DNA of 64,000 bases from assembly GCA_947452455.1 (NCBI GenBank), contig CANGBX010000008.1, forward strand, positions 85,796 through 149,795. The letters run 5' to 3'. This document shows positions 47,346-55,613 of the stretch, in pieces. The notes beneath the pieces were generated by a model. It was not told the origin of the DNA. It saw nothing but the letters and a program-made list of their open reading frames with translations, and did no database searches. The position numbers and the translations under genes were made by a program. Within the stretch, counting starts at the first letter, position 1. Every line of letters begins with the position of its first letter. The DNA comes from Beijerinckiaceae bacterium. Lineage in GTDB: Bacteria > Pseudomonadota > Alphaproteobacteria > Rhizobiales > Beijerinckiaceae.

Positions 47346-48749
47346 TTAAAGTTTGCGCACGTCGGTGATGCGACCCGCCACAGCAGCAGCGGCTGCCAAA
47401 GCGGGACCGACAAGATGCGTGCGCACGCCCCTGCCCTGACGATTTTCGAAATTGCGATTGGTGGTCGAGAGCACGCGCTCACCAGCTTGCCCCATATCGC
47501 CATTGGTGCCTGCGCACATGGAGCAACCGCTCTCGCCCCACATGAAGCCCGCCTCTTTGAAGATGCGATCAAGGCCACGCGCTTCAGCATCGCGTTTGAC
47601 TTGGCTGGAACCAGGCACAGCCCAAGCTGTCACGCCGGGCGCCACTTTGCGACCCTTCACAATATGGGCGGCAATCTCAAGATCGGGCAGACGCGAATTG
47701 GTGCAAGAGCCGATGAACACACGACCAACAGGCAGACCTTCAATCGGCGCGCCGGGCTCAAGACCCATGTAAGAAATGGCGCGCTCAACAGGTGCGCGCT
47801 TATCCGATTCCAATGTCGCGGGATCAGGCACGCGCCCATCAATGCCGATCACTTGGCTCGGCTCCGTGCCCCAGGTGATTTGCGGCGCCAAATGGCTGCA
47901 ATCGACATCCAGCTCTTTGTCGAAGATTGCATCCGCATCTGTAAAAAGTGTGCGCCAATAGGTGAGCGCCTGATCCCATTGTGCGCCATCGGGCGCAAAG
48001 GGACGACCCTTGATCCAGTTGAAGACCGCCTCATCGGGCGCGACAAAGCCTGAGCGCGAACCCATTTCAATGGTGAGATTGCAAAGCGTGAGGCGACCTT
48101 CGACCGGCAAAGCGCGCGCAACAGGGCCTGCAAATTCGATTGCAAAACCGCGCCCACCCGCCACACCAAGTTTGGCGATGACGGCAAGTGCCACATCCTT
48201 GCCCGCCACATCCGCACCGAGTGAGCCCAGAAGATTGACGCGCAAACGTTTGGGACGAAACAGCGTCACCACTTGCGTGGCCAGAATATGCTCAAGCTCG
48301 GTCGTACCGCAGCCAAAGGCCAGAGCGCCAAGACCACCAACCGTGCAAGCATGTGAATCGGGCACCGCATGTGTCGCACCCGGCAAGACAAGACCGAGTT
48401 CGGGTGCAACCACATGGCTAATGCCTTGATCAGGATCACCTAAATCAAACACACGCACATTGTTCTTGCGCGAGCCTTCACGCATGGCGCGCACAAAGGC
48501 CGCACCTTCTGCATAAGTGTCATCCGTGCGCCCCGGCTGCACCGAGACGGAATGATCCTGCATCGAAAATGTGAGGTCAGGGCGGCGCACTTGACGACCC
48601 GCTTGCGCGAGTTTGCCAAAAGCATGCGGCGCATGCAGATCATGCAGCACATGGCGGTCAATATAGATGAGCTCACGCCCATCGGACCGTCGACCCACCA
48701 GATGCTGTTCCCAGATCTTGTCGAAAAGAGTGCGGCCCTGCTGGCTCAT
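47346..48749 (-). CDS. leuC: 3-isopropylmalate dehydratase-like large subunit
   Basis: The 467-residue aconitase-family subunit carries the three Fe-S Cys ligands (FIGSCTNSR and GCSMCAGTN) and the catalytic His neighbourhoods IDRHVLHD and ELEHILATQ. The motif after the central DSH reads DSHACTVGGLG, whereas biosynthetic LeuC has DSHTSTHGAFG, so it is a divergent paralogue. It overlaps the upstream binding-protein gene by one base. With LeuD it should add or remove water across a double bond of a substituted maleate or malate; the substrate is inferred only from context. Confidence 0.8.
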   Translation of the reverse strand: MSQQGRTLFDKIWEQHLVGRRSDGRELIYIDRHVLHDLHAPHAFGKLAQAGRQVRRPDLTFSMQDHSVSVQPGRTDDTYAEGAAFVRAMREGSRKNNVRVFDLGDPDQGISHVVAPELGLVLPGATHAVPDSHACTVGGLGALAFGCGTTELEHILATQVVTLFRPKRLRVNLLGSLGADVAGKDVALAVIAKLGVAGGRGFAIEFAGPVARALPVEGRLTLCNLTIEMGSRSGFVAPDEAVFNWIKGRPFAPDGAQWDQALTYWRTLFTDADAIFDKELDVDCSHLAPQITWGTEPSQVIGIDGRVPDPATLESDKRAPVERAISYMGLEPGAPIEGLPVGRVFIGSCTNSRLPDLEIAAHIVKGRKVAPGVTAWAVPGSSQVKRDAEARGLDRIFKEAGFMWGESGCSMCAGTNGDMGQAGERVLSTTNRNFENRQGRGVRTHLVGPALAAAAAVAGRITDVRKL

Positions 48750-49828
48750 TATTTCGCGCCCATCGCTTCCATACTGTCTTTCAGCGCGGAAATGATTTCA
48801 GGCGAAGCACCAGAGAGCGCCTTGAACACTTTGGTTGCTTCCTTGTCGTCCACATATTCAAAAGGCAGACCATTGCGCTGAACGGATTCTGCGATGAATT
48901 CCTTATCATTCATCGTGTCAGCAATCGCCTTGCGCAAGATTTTCAAAGCAGGCTCCGGCGTGCCGGGAGGGGCGAGCCCCACATAGGCAAGATCACCAAA
49001 TTGCTGGACGGTCCAATTGAACGCATTCCACAATGGGCCTTCCGGCAGCTTGCCATGGATCTCCTTATAGAGATCCTGAAAGGCTGGCATGTCAGTTACA
49101 TCGGTGCGGCGCGCATAGTCCCCCTTGTCGCTTGAGGCGACGAGGTAAGAGAAGCCCATGCCCTCACCCGATTGGATGAAACCCTTCGAGCGCGTCCGGA
49201 AAGTTGCAAGGCTGGTGTTATGGAAATTCACTTCGCCACGTTGCAGCGCCAAGAACACATCAGCGCCTCCGCGATAGCCCGACACCACCTTATGCGGCAC
49301 ACCCAGTGCCTTCAGCGAGAGATGTGCGAGAATGCCCGACAGATCGGTCGTGCCATAAGCGCCAACGATAATGTTTTTTGCCTTCATAATATCAGCAGGC
49401 TTTTTCGAGCCTTCCAGCGCATCAATGCGCATATAATTCACGCGCACATCAGAAATGCCCCCCAGATAGGGAAACTGATCATAGCGCGCACGCAATCCCT
49501 GATTGCCAAGCGCCTGCGCCAGCGGATCCCACAAAGAGAAGATGATCTGCGTGCCGTCTTTCGGCGCCTTTTCGTAGATGTAATTGAAAGCGAGCACGCC
49601 ACCCGCGCCCGGCATATTCTGCACGACAATCGAGGGATCGCCCGGAATATGCTTTTTCAGATGCGGCACGAAGAGTCGCACCAAAGTGTCAGCCGAACCA
49701 CCGGCCGCCAGACCCACCATCACGGTGAGCGTTTTGCCGGCATAGACATCCTGCGCCTGCACGGGACGAGCAATAAAAGCTGAGAGTGCGGTGGCGGCCA
49801 GCGCCAGACCTTTCATCCAAGACTTCAT
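48749..49828 (-). CDS. Tripartite tricarboxylate transporter (TctC/Bug) binding protein
   Basis: The 359-residue protein has a signal peptide (LALAATALSAFIARPVQA) and Bug-family features: KTLTVMVGLAAGGSADTLVRLFVPHL, VQNMPGAGGVLAFNYIYEKAPKDGT, and VGLAPPGTPEPALKILRKAI. It differs clearly from the other Bug protein at 42138. It is coupled by overlap to the LeuC-like gene, so it probably imports, or senses, the substrate of that hydratase. No tctAB partner is in the window. Confidence 0.88.
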   Translation of the reverse strand: MKSWMKGLALAATALSAFIARPVQAQDVYAGKTLTVMVGLAAGGSADTLVRLFVPHLKKHIPGDPSIVVQNMPGAGGVLAFNYIYEKAPKDGTQIIFSLWDPLAQALGNQGLRARYDQFPYLGGISDVRVNYMRIDALEGSKKPADIMKAKNIIVGAYGTTDLSGILAHLSLKALGVPHKVVSGYRGGADVFLALQRGEVNFHNTSLATFRTRSKGFIQSGEGMGFSYLVASSDKGDYARRTDVTDMPAFQDLYKEIHGKLPEGPLWNAFNWTVQQFGDLAYVGLAPPGTPEPALKILRKAIADTMNDKEFIAESVQRNGLPFEYVDDKEATKVFKALSGASPEIISALKDSMEAMGAK

Positions 49829-49885
49829 TTTTCCTCCTTTGGCCGCTGCATGGGGAGGGAGCGGCCTTGTTTCAACTTACGCAGA

Positions 49886-50776
49886 TCAATCTTCGCCGGA
49901 TGCGGGCGGGGTGAATTTGGCTTCCCGCGCCTGCCAATCGGCCAGACGCAGAATATCCAGATAATCACTCATGGGTGCGGCCCCGACGCTGGCCTTGGCC
50001 ACATCGCCCGTCTCTTTCAAAACCCGCAGAAAATTCTGCATCGAGGGAAGCGCTGCGAGCAGCATGCAGACCGAGCAGGACAAAAGACGAAAGCCGATGC
50101 GCTCCAATGTCTTCACATCAAGCGGCGGCACGCTGCCGGTCGGCGTCACATTATAGAGAAGCGGGATATCAATCGCGCGGGCGATCTCTTCTGCCTCTCC
50201 GATGGTTTTTGGCCCTTCGATGAAGATCACATCCGCACCCGCCTTTTGATAGGCCTGCGCACGTTTGATCGCGGAAGCCAAACCTTCCACAGCACGTGCA
50301 TCGGTCCGGGCGCAAATGACAAAGTCATCATCAAGCCGTGCATCGACAGCGGCTTTGACTTTACCTTCCATTTCTGCGGAAGAAATGACGCGCTTGCCTT
50401 CCAGCATGCCGCAGCGTTTGGGGCTCACTTGATCTTCGATCATGATGGCGGCCACACCAGCACGCTCGAATTCCATAATGGTGCGGCGCACATTGAGTGC
50501 ATTACCATAGCCGGTATCCGCATCAGCAAAAACCGGCAGACCACTGGCCTGCGCCATCGCGCCTGCATTGGCGGCATTTTCAGCCAAAGTCATAATGCCC
50601 ACATCGGGCATGCCGAGCTTCATGGCGGATGAGGCATTGCCCGAACTCATGAGCGCTTCAAATCCTTCATGCGCGATGAGCCGCGCAGAAAAGGCATCGC
50701 CCACGGAAGGGATCATGGTGATTTGCTTGCGCGCGATGAGTTCGCGAAAGCGTGTCGTCGGCCGTTTCAACGCCAT
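49886..50776 (-). CDS. Isocitrate lyase/PEP mutase-family lyase
   Basis: The 296-residue TIM barrel belongs to the isocitrate lyase/phosphoenolpyruvate mutase superfamily. It shows VGDAFSARLIAHEGFEALMSSG, the metal-binding FADADTGYGNALN, IEDQVSPKRCGM with the general-acid Cys, and FVICARTDARA. A Cys in this loop points to a C-C lyase such as 2-methylisocitrate or dimethylmalate lyase, not a mutase or decarboxylase; the usual KRCGH is KRCGM here. The start at 50776 has GAGGAAACAGA upstream; the track adds 19 residues. It heads the operon that continues with the binding protein and LeuCD-like genes. Confidence 0.85.
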   Translation of the reverse strand: MALKRPTTRFRELIARKQITMIPSVGDAFSARLIAHEGFEALMSSGNASSAMKLGMPDVGIMTLAENAANAGAMAQASGLPVFADADTGYGNALNVRRTIMEFERAGVAAIMIEDQVSPKRCGMLEGKRVISSAEMEGKVKAAVDARLDDDFVICARTDARAVEGLASAIKRAQAYQKAGADVIFIEGPKTIGEAEEIARAIDIPLLYNVTPTGSVPPLDVKTLERIGFRLLSCSVCMLLAALPSMQNFLRVLKETGDVAKASVGAAPMSDYLDILRLADWQAREAKFTPPASGED

Positions 50777-50913
50777 TCTGTTTCCTCGACCCTTGAGCTC
50801 TTGAAGCGATTGGCGCCCCCGATTCCGGAGCACCTCTCCTTTTTATTGGGATGAAGGCGCCTTTGCAAAAGCCCCGCCTTGCTGGGGCTGGACCCGCCCC
50901 TTACAAACTTCCC

Positions 50914-51900
50914 ATGTTGAACCGCCTCATTCCCGATCCTTTCCTCGTCGCCCTGATTGGCGTGGTCGCCTTGGCCGCCTTTCTGCCAGCCTCCGGCAAC
51001 GCCGCCGTGGCGGTGGACATCATCGCCAATATTGCCATTGGCCTGCTGTTCTTTTTGCAGGGCGCGCGGCTGGCGCGCGAGACCGTGATCGGCGGCATCA
51101 CCCATTGGCGCCTGCATGTGCTGGTGCTTGGCTGCACCTTTGTGCTCTTCCCGTTGCTTGGCATTGCACTGCACGCGCTGGCACCCAATCTCCTGTCGGA
51201 GACTTTGTGGGTCGGCATGCTGTTTCTCTGCGCCCTGCCCTCGACGGTGCAATCATCCATTGCTTTTACGTCCATCGGCAAAGGCAATGTGCCTGCCGCC
51301 ATTTGTGCTGCGACCGCCTCCAATCTGCTCGGCATTTTCATCACGCCGCTGCTGGTAGGGCTCTTGCTCTCAGCCAAAGGCGAGATGGGTTTTGATCTCA
51401 CAGCTATTGGCAAAATCGTGCTGCAATTGCTGGTGCCTTTCATCGCCGGTCAAATCTTGCGTCCCAAAATTGGCGGCTTCGTGCTGAAGCACAAGAAAAT
51501 CCTGTCGATGACAGATCGCAGCTCCATTCTGCTGGTCGTCTATTCGGCCTTCAGCGCCGCTGTGGTGAACGGCATTTGGCAGCGGCTGGCTGTGAATGAT
51601 CTGGTCACATTGCTGCTGCTTGATAGTTTGCTGCTCGGCGTGGTGCTGCTGATCACCACGATGGCTGCGCGCGCCTTCGGCTTCGACAAGCCCGATGAAG
51701 TCACCATCGTCTTTTGCGGTTCGAAAAAGACGCTGGCCAGCGGCGTGCCTATGGCCAATGTGCTGTTTCCAGGCGCCGCAGCAGGCATCGTCATTCTCCC
51801 CTTGATGATCTTCCACCAAATCCAGCTCATGGTCTGCGCCTGGATGGCGCAACGCTATGGCCGCTTGATTGAGGAAAAAGAACCGATCACGGGGCCGTGA
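50914..51900 (+). CDS. Bile acid:sodium symporter-family protein (YfeH-like)
   Basis: The protein (328 residues from ATG 50914) is an integral membrane carrier with about ten helices. It is of the bacterial YfeH/SBF-like branch, shown by LLFFLQGARLARETVIGGI near the N-terminus, LPSTVQSSIAFTSIGKGNVPAAI with the crossing-helix motif, and the later FCGSKKTLASGVPMANVLF. Members move organic anions with sodium; the true substrate is unknown. Neither candidate start has a good ribosome-binding site; I chose the one that begins just before the first helix. It is divergent from the lyase operon and may serve the same organic acid. Confidence 0.85.
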   Translation: MLNRLIPDPFLVALIGVVALAAFLPASGNAAVAVDIIANIAIGLLFFLQGARLARETVIGGITHWRLHVLVLGCTFVLFPLLGIALHALAPNLLSETLWVGMLFLCALPSTVQSSIAFTSIGKGNVPAAICAATASNLLGIFITPLLVGLLLSAKGEMGFDLTAIGKIVLQLLVPFIAGQILRPKIGGFVLKHKKILSMTDRSSILLVVYSAFSAAVVNGIWQRLAVNDLVTLLLLDSLLLGVVLLITTMAARAFGFDKPDEVTIVFCGSKKTLASGVPMANVLFPGAAAGIVILPLMIFHQIQLMVCAWMAQRYGRLIEEKEPITGP

Positions 51901-52047
51901 TGGGCCCCTCTCCTAGACTTGAGCGCGGCATTCTGGCATCGGAGGCTTGTTCAAAAATCACAATCACCTGATGGGAAACTGAGGGTTTCGCATTTGTAAT
52001 CGGTGCGGTTATTCTGCCAAGCAGAGCCTGTACAGGAAGAAACGAAA

Positions 52048-52743
52048 ATGAACGCTGAAGTCAGCACATTCATGATCCAGCTTTTGCAGATCATCTGGAT
52101 CAATATTCTGCTCTCCGGAGACAATGCCGTCGTGATCGCGCTGGCATGCCGCGGGCTGCCACCCAAGAGCCGCACCATCGGCATTGTTGCGGGCGCGGGC
52201 GTGGCCATTGTGTTGCGCATTATCTTCACTCTGCTTGTTGTCTCGCTGCTGGCTATTCCGTGGCTGCGTTTGGGCGGCTCGCTTTTGTTGCTCTGGATCG
52301 CGGTTAAACTACTGACCGATGAAACTGATGAGACCAATGTCGCGGAAGCAGGCAACATCTGGCAGGCGGTGCGCATTGTGGCGATTGCCGACATGGTCAT
52401 GTCGCTCGACAATGTTCTCGCCATTGCAGCGGTCGCCAAAGATTCCAATCTGCTTGTGATCATTGGCTTGGGCATTTCGATCCCGCTGATCGTCTTTGGT
52501 GCACAGCTCGTCATTACAATGATCGAGAAATTCCCGTGGCTCGTTTGGGTCGGCGGCGCCTTGCTCGGCTTTGTGGCGGGCGAACTCATCGCTTCCGAGC
52601 CAGCCATCCAGCCCTATATCGGCGGCATTTCCGAACATACGTTGGAACTGGCTCTGGGTGGCATCGGCGCGGTCTTTGTCGTCGTGCTGGGCTATCTGCT
52701 CAAGAAGCGCGGCGGCGGTGATGAGGCCGAAAATCCGGCCTGA
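52048..52743 (+). CDS. TerC-family integral membrane protein
   Basis: The 231-residue protein has seven or so helices and the TerC/YjbE signatures IWINILLSGDNAVVIALACRGLP and VAIADMVMSLDNVLAIAAVAKDSN, whose acidic residues within helices fit metal export. Family members help metalate or export manganese. I start at ATG 52048 with AGGA upstream; the track adds 15 residues. I looked for a yybP-ykoY manganese riboswitch in the 147-base leader and saw none. Confidence 0.9.
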   Translation: MNAEVSTFMIQLLQIIWINILLSGDNAVVIALACRGLPPKSRTIGIVAGAGVAIVLRIIFTLLVVSLLAIPWLRLGGSLLLLWIAVKLLTDETDETNVAEAGNIWQAVRIVAIADMVMSLDNVLAIAAVAKDSNLLVIIGLGISIPLIVFGAQLVITMIEKFPWLVWVGGALLGFVAGELIASEPAIQPYIGGISEHTLELALGGIGAVFVVVLGYLLKKRGGGDEAENPA

Positions 52744-52768
52744 TCACCTCGCACAGAGCCAAAAATCC

Positions 52769-52798
52769 AAAGGCGCGGGCCAAAACCCGCGCCTTTTT
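52769..52798 (+). terminator. Terminator after the TerC gene
   Basis: AAAGGCGCGGG and CCCGCGCCTTTTT form a perfect GC-rich stem around a six-base loop, running into a T-tract. It isolates the nickel operon from the upstream gene. Confidence 0.92.
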
Positions 52799-52839
52799 GC
52801 TGACCAAAGGGGATTTGCGCTTGCGCCTTTGGTCGATCT

Positions 52840-52867
52840 TTATGTAAAACTCTCCAAAATTTCATAA
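52840..52867 (+). promoter_or_regulatory. Candidate NikR operator upstream of nikK
   Basis: The sequence reads TTATGT, sixteen bases, TCATAA. It closely fits the known NikR site GTATGA-N16-TCATAC: the half-sites are inverted with one mismatch between them and the spacing is exactly 16. It lies 14 bases before the nikK start, next to its AGGGAGAGG ribosome-binding region, where a bound repressor would block the operon. No nikR gene is in the window. Confidence 0.6.
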
Positions 52868-52881
52868 CAAAGGGAGAGGTC

Positions 52882-53685
52882 ATGCAGTTTTCGAAGAAAC
52901 AGGCACTTGCGGCTGTTTTGACGGGCCTGCTGGCGATCCATGCCCTTCCCGCCGCCGCCCATTTTCAGGAAATCCTGCCCTCCGATGATGTGCTGCCTGA
53001 TGGCGGCAAGGTGAGCCTTGATCTCGTCTTCACCCATCCGATGGAGGGTGGGCCGGTGATGGAGATGAAAAAACCTAAGCGCGTGGGCGCGCTGATCGGC
53101 GGCAAGACGATTGATCTCTCGGCTTCTCTGAAGGCAGTGAAGAAGCAAGGTGCGGGTGCATGGTCTCTCACGCATGAGCTGAAAGAACCCGGCACGGCGA
53201 TTTTCTTTGTCGAGCCACAGCCCTACTGGGAGCCAGCGGAAAACAAATACATCGTCCATTACGCCAAGGTCGTGGTGGATGGCTTTGCGTCAGGCAAAGG
53301 CTGGGATGAAAAGATCGGCCTGCCTGTCGAGATTGAACCGCTCACGCGCCCAACAGGATTGTGGACCGGCAATCTCTTCCGCGGTGTCGTGCTGAAAGAC
53401 GGCAAGCCCGTGCCCTTCGCAGAAGTCGAAGTGGAATATGTGAATGATGGTGCAGTGAAAGCCCCAAATGATGCTTTCATCACGCAAGTCATCAAAGCCG
53501 ATGCCAATGGCACTTTTGCTTACGCCATGCCGCGCGCCGGATGGTGGGGCTTTGCTGCGCTGATCGAAGATGACAAGCCCGCCAAATCACCTGACGGAAA
53601 AGACGCCAAGACAGAACTCGGCGGTCTCATCTGGGTGAAAGCGACCGACATGACGGGCGCACGCCCCGCGGCGCGAGGCAAATAA
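52882..53685 (+). CDS. nikK: Nickel ECF transporter periplasmic component NikK (DUF4198)
   Basis: NikK is the extra periplasmic metal-capture component of nickel energy-coupling-factor transporters. The 267-residue protein has a signal peptide (AVLTGLLAIHALPAAA) whose cleavage would expose an N-terminal His (AHFQEILPSDD). It then shows the DUF4198 pattern with FTHPMEGGPVMEMKKPKRVG and a C-terminal Ig-like part (LFRGVVLKDGKPVPFAEVEVEYVN). It is the first of five coupled genes and sits behind a candidate NikR site. Confidence 0.9.
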   Translation: MQFSKKQALAAVLTGLLAIHALPAAAHFQEILPSDDVLPDGGKVSLDLVFTHPMEGGPVMEMKKPKRVGALIGGKTIDLSASLKAVKKQGAGAWSLTHELKEPGTAIFFVEPQPYWEPAENKYIVHYAKVVVDGFASGKGWDEKIGLPVEIEPLTRPTGLWTGNLFRGVVLKDGKPVPFAEVEVEYVNDGAVKAPNDAFITQVIKADANGTFAYAMPRAGWWGFAALIEDDKPAKSPDGKDAKTELGGLIWVKATDMTGARPAARGK

Positions 53686-53686
53686 A

Positions 53687-54295
53687 TTGGCGCATATTCC
53701 TGACGGCGTTTTGTCTCTTCCTGTGCTGGTCGGCGGCGGCGTGATTGCTGTTGGCGCTGTCGCACTGGGTTTGAAGAAAATCGGCGACGAGGATATTCCG
53801 CGCACCGCCATTCTTGCCTCGGGATTTTTTGCGCTTTCGCTTTTCGCTCTGCCCGTTGGCCCATCAAGTATTCATCTGCTGCTTGGCGGATTGATGGGCA
53901 TTGTCTTGGGCACAGCGATTTTTCCGGCCGTCTGCGTAGCGCTGCTTTTGCAAGCGGTCATGTTCGGCTTTGGTGGCCTGACGACGTTGGGCGTGAACAT
54001 TGTCAACATTGCTTTGCCGGGGGCTGTGATTGGCGCCCTTGTTGCGCCCATGGTTCAGCGCGCGACACCGGCACGCGCAGCCTTGATCGCAGGAATTGCC
54101 AGCGCGCTGTGTGTGGGCCTAACAGGCCTGATGGTGGCGGCCTCTCTCGCACTCTCCTCTGCCGATTACATGCTGTCGGCACGCGTGATGATCGCCACTT
54201 ATCTGCCGCTCATGCTGGTTGAAGGTTTCGTCGGCGGTTTCTGCATTTCGTTCGTGAAACGCGTGAAGCCCGAATTGCTGGCGGGTGCTGCATGA
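53687..54295 (+). CDS. nikM: Nickel ECF transporter substrate-specific component NikM
   Basis: NikM is the membrane S-component that binds nickel. The 202-residue protein has the N-terminal AHIPDGVLS; in this family the free N-terminus and the second-residue His hold the metal. Here Met precedes Ala, so removal of Met would leave Ala-His. Six or more helices follow (LLLGGLMGIVLGTAIFPAVCVALLLQAVMFGFGGLTTLG). The start is TTG at 53687 with GAGG eight bases upstream and only one base after the nikK stop. It overlaps nikL by four bases. Confidence 0.92.
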   Translation: MAHIPDGVLSLPVLVGGGVIAVGAVALGLKKIGDEDIPRTAILASGFFALSLFALPVGPSSIHLLLGGLMGIVLGTAIFPAVCVALLLQAVMFGFGGLTTLGVNIVNIALPGAVIGALVAPMVQRATPARAALIAGIASALCVGLTGLMVAASLALSSADYMLSARVMIATYLPLMLVEGFVGGFCISFVKRVKPELLAGAA

Positions 54296-54861
54296 AGGTC
54301 TGGCGCGCGCTTCTACCACTCTTGGCACTGTCGCTCATGATGAGCGGGGCTGAAGCGCATCGCCTGAAGCTTTTTGCCACGCTCGAAGACGGCACGATCT
54401 CCGGCTATGCGTTCTTTGTGGGCAGCAGCCGCGCGCAAGATGCGGATCTGCGCATCACGGATGCCAACGGCAAAGAAGTGGCTGCGCTGCGCACGGATGC
54501 AAAGGGCGCGTATAGCTGGAAAACCCCCAGCGTGCAGACCTATCGCCTTGTCGCCAATACGGGTGATGGCCACGTGGCGGATACGACCATTGATGCCAAA
54601 CGTTTCGCTGGGCTCTCTGCTGATGCAACGGATGCGGCCGACGATGATGAAAGTGCGCCTGCTGGCAGCATCAGCGCCGCACAAATCGAGCGCATTGTTG
54701 ATGCGGCTGTCGCGCGCCAGATGCGCCCGCTGATCGAAGCCTATGAGGCAGCTGAAGGACGCACGCGTTTCAATGATATTATGGGCGGCATCGGCATGAT
54801 CATCGGCCTCGCAGGCCTCTCGCTCTGGGCGCAAGCGCGCCGTCGGGAGAAAAAGCCGTGA
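54292..54861 (+). CDS. nikL: Nickel ECF transporter component NikL (CbiL-like)
   Basis: NikL is an accessory component that some nickel ECF systems use in place of NikN. The 189-residue protein has a signal peptide (LLPLLALSLMMSGAEA) followed by HRLKLFATLEDGTISGYAFF, the family N-terminal beta domain. A C-terminal helix ends in a membrane anchor (IMGGIGMIIGLAGLSLWA) and the basic RRREKK. It overlaps both neighbours by four bases, supporting a single five-gene transcript. Confidence 0.88.
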   Translation: MKVWRALLPLLALSLMMSGAEAHRLKLFATLEDGTISGYAFFVGSSRAQDADLRITDANGKEVAALRTDAKGAYSWKTPSVQTYRLVANTGDGHVADTTIDAKRFAGLSADATDAADDDESAPAGSISAAQIERIVDAAVARQMRPLIEAYEAAEGRTRFNDIMGGIGMIIGLAGLSLWAQARRREKKP

Positions 54862-55613
54862 GCCTCGCACGCCTCACCGAAGCCCCGTCCCTCGTCATCA
54901 CGCGGCTTGATCCCCGCTCGCGCATCATCAGCGCTCTTGTCTGCGTGCTCACCGCTGTGTCGATGACGCGCACAACAGGCCAGATCGGCATGGTGCTGGC
55001 AGCCATTGCGCTCGCCATTCTGGCGGAGGTGAATTGGCGCGACATGCTGCATCGCTTGGCGCATGTCGAAGGCTTTATGGTCGTGCTTTTGATCCTGTTG
55101 CCATTGACGATGGAGGGCCGCACTCTCATCGCAATCGGCCCACTCGCGCTTTCAGAGACAGGCTTGATGCGCGCTCTTGCCATTGTGCTCAAGGTCAATG
55201 CGGCGGTCATTGCGACAATGGCTTTGCTTGCCACATTAGAGCCTGTGCGGTTGGGCCGTGGTTTGGCCTCGCTTGGTGTGCCTGCGCGCCTTGTCCATAT
55301 TCTGCTGTTTCTGGTGCGCTACCAAAGCCTGTTTCGGGAAGAAGGCGCGCGCCTCATGGAAGCCATGCGTGCGCGCGGCTTTGCGCCCCGTCTTGATCTG
55401 CGCACATGGCGTGCTTACGGCAATTTCACCGGCATGTTGCTGGTGCGCTCGATGGAGCGCGCCGAACGCGTGGAAGAAAGCATGCGCTGCCGAGGCTTTT
55501 CGGGCAAATTCCCGCTGCGCAGCACACGCGCGCTCGGCTTCGTTGATTTTGCTTTTCTCTTTGCGCTCGGCTGCGCCCTTGCAGCGCTTATCATTCTGGA
55601 TCGCTTTGCATGA
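54858..55613 (+). CDS. nikQ: Nickel ECF transporter T-component NikQ (CbiQ-like)
   Basis: NikQ is the membrane coupling protein linking the S-component to the ATPase. The 251-residue protein has about five helices and the two short Ala-Arg-Gly motifs of T-components, EAMRARGF (about residue 173) and ESMRCRGFSG (about 211), which contact the ATPase. The N-terminal DPRSRIISALVCVL is also typical. It overlaps nikL and nikO by four bases each. Confidence 0.92.
   Translation: MSLARLTEAPSLVITRLDPRSRIISALVCVLTAVSMTRTTGQIGMVLAAIALAILAEVNWRDMLHRLAHVEGFMVVLLILLPLTMEGRTLIAIGPLALSETGLMRALAIVLKVNAAVIATMALLATLEPVRLGRGLASLGVPARLVHILLFLVRYQSLFREEGARLMEAMRARGFAPRLDLRTWRAYGNFTGMLLVRSMERAERVEESMRCRGFSGKFPLRSTRALGFVDFAFLFALGCALAALIILDRFA

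Noticed and set aside
51901-52047. Possible yybP-ykoY manganese riboswitch before the TerC gene
   Set aside because: The conserved GGGGAGUA-like and paired downstream motif could not be found.
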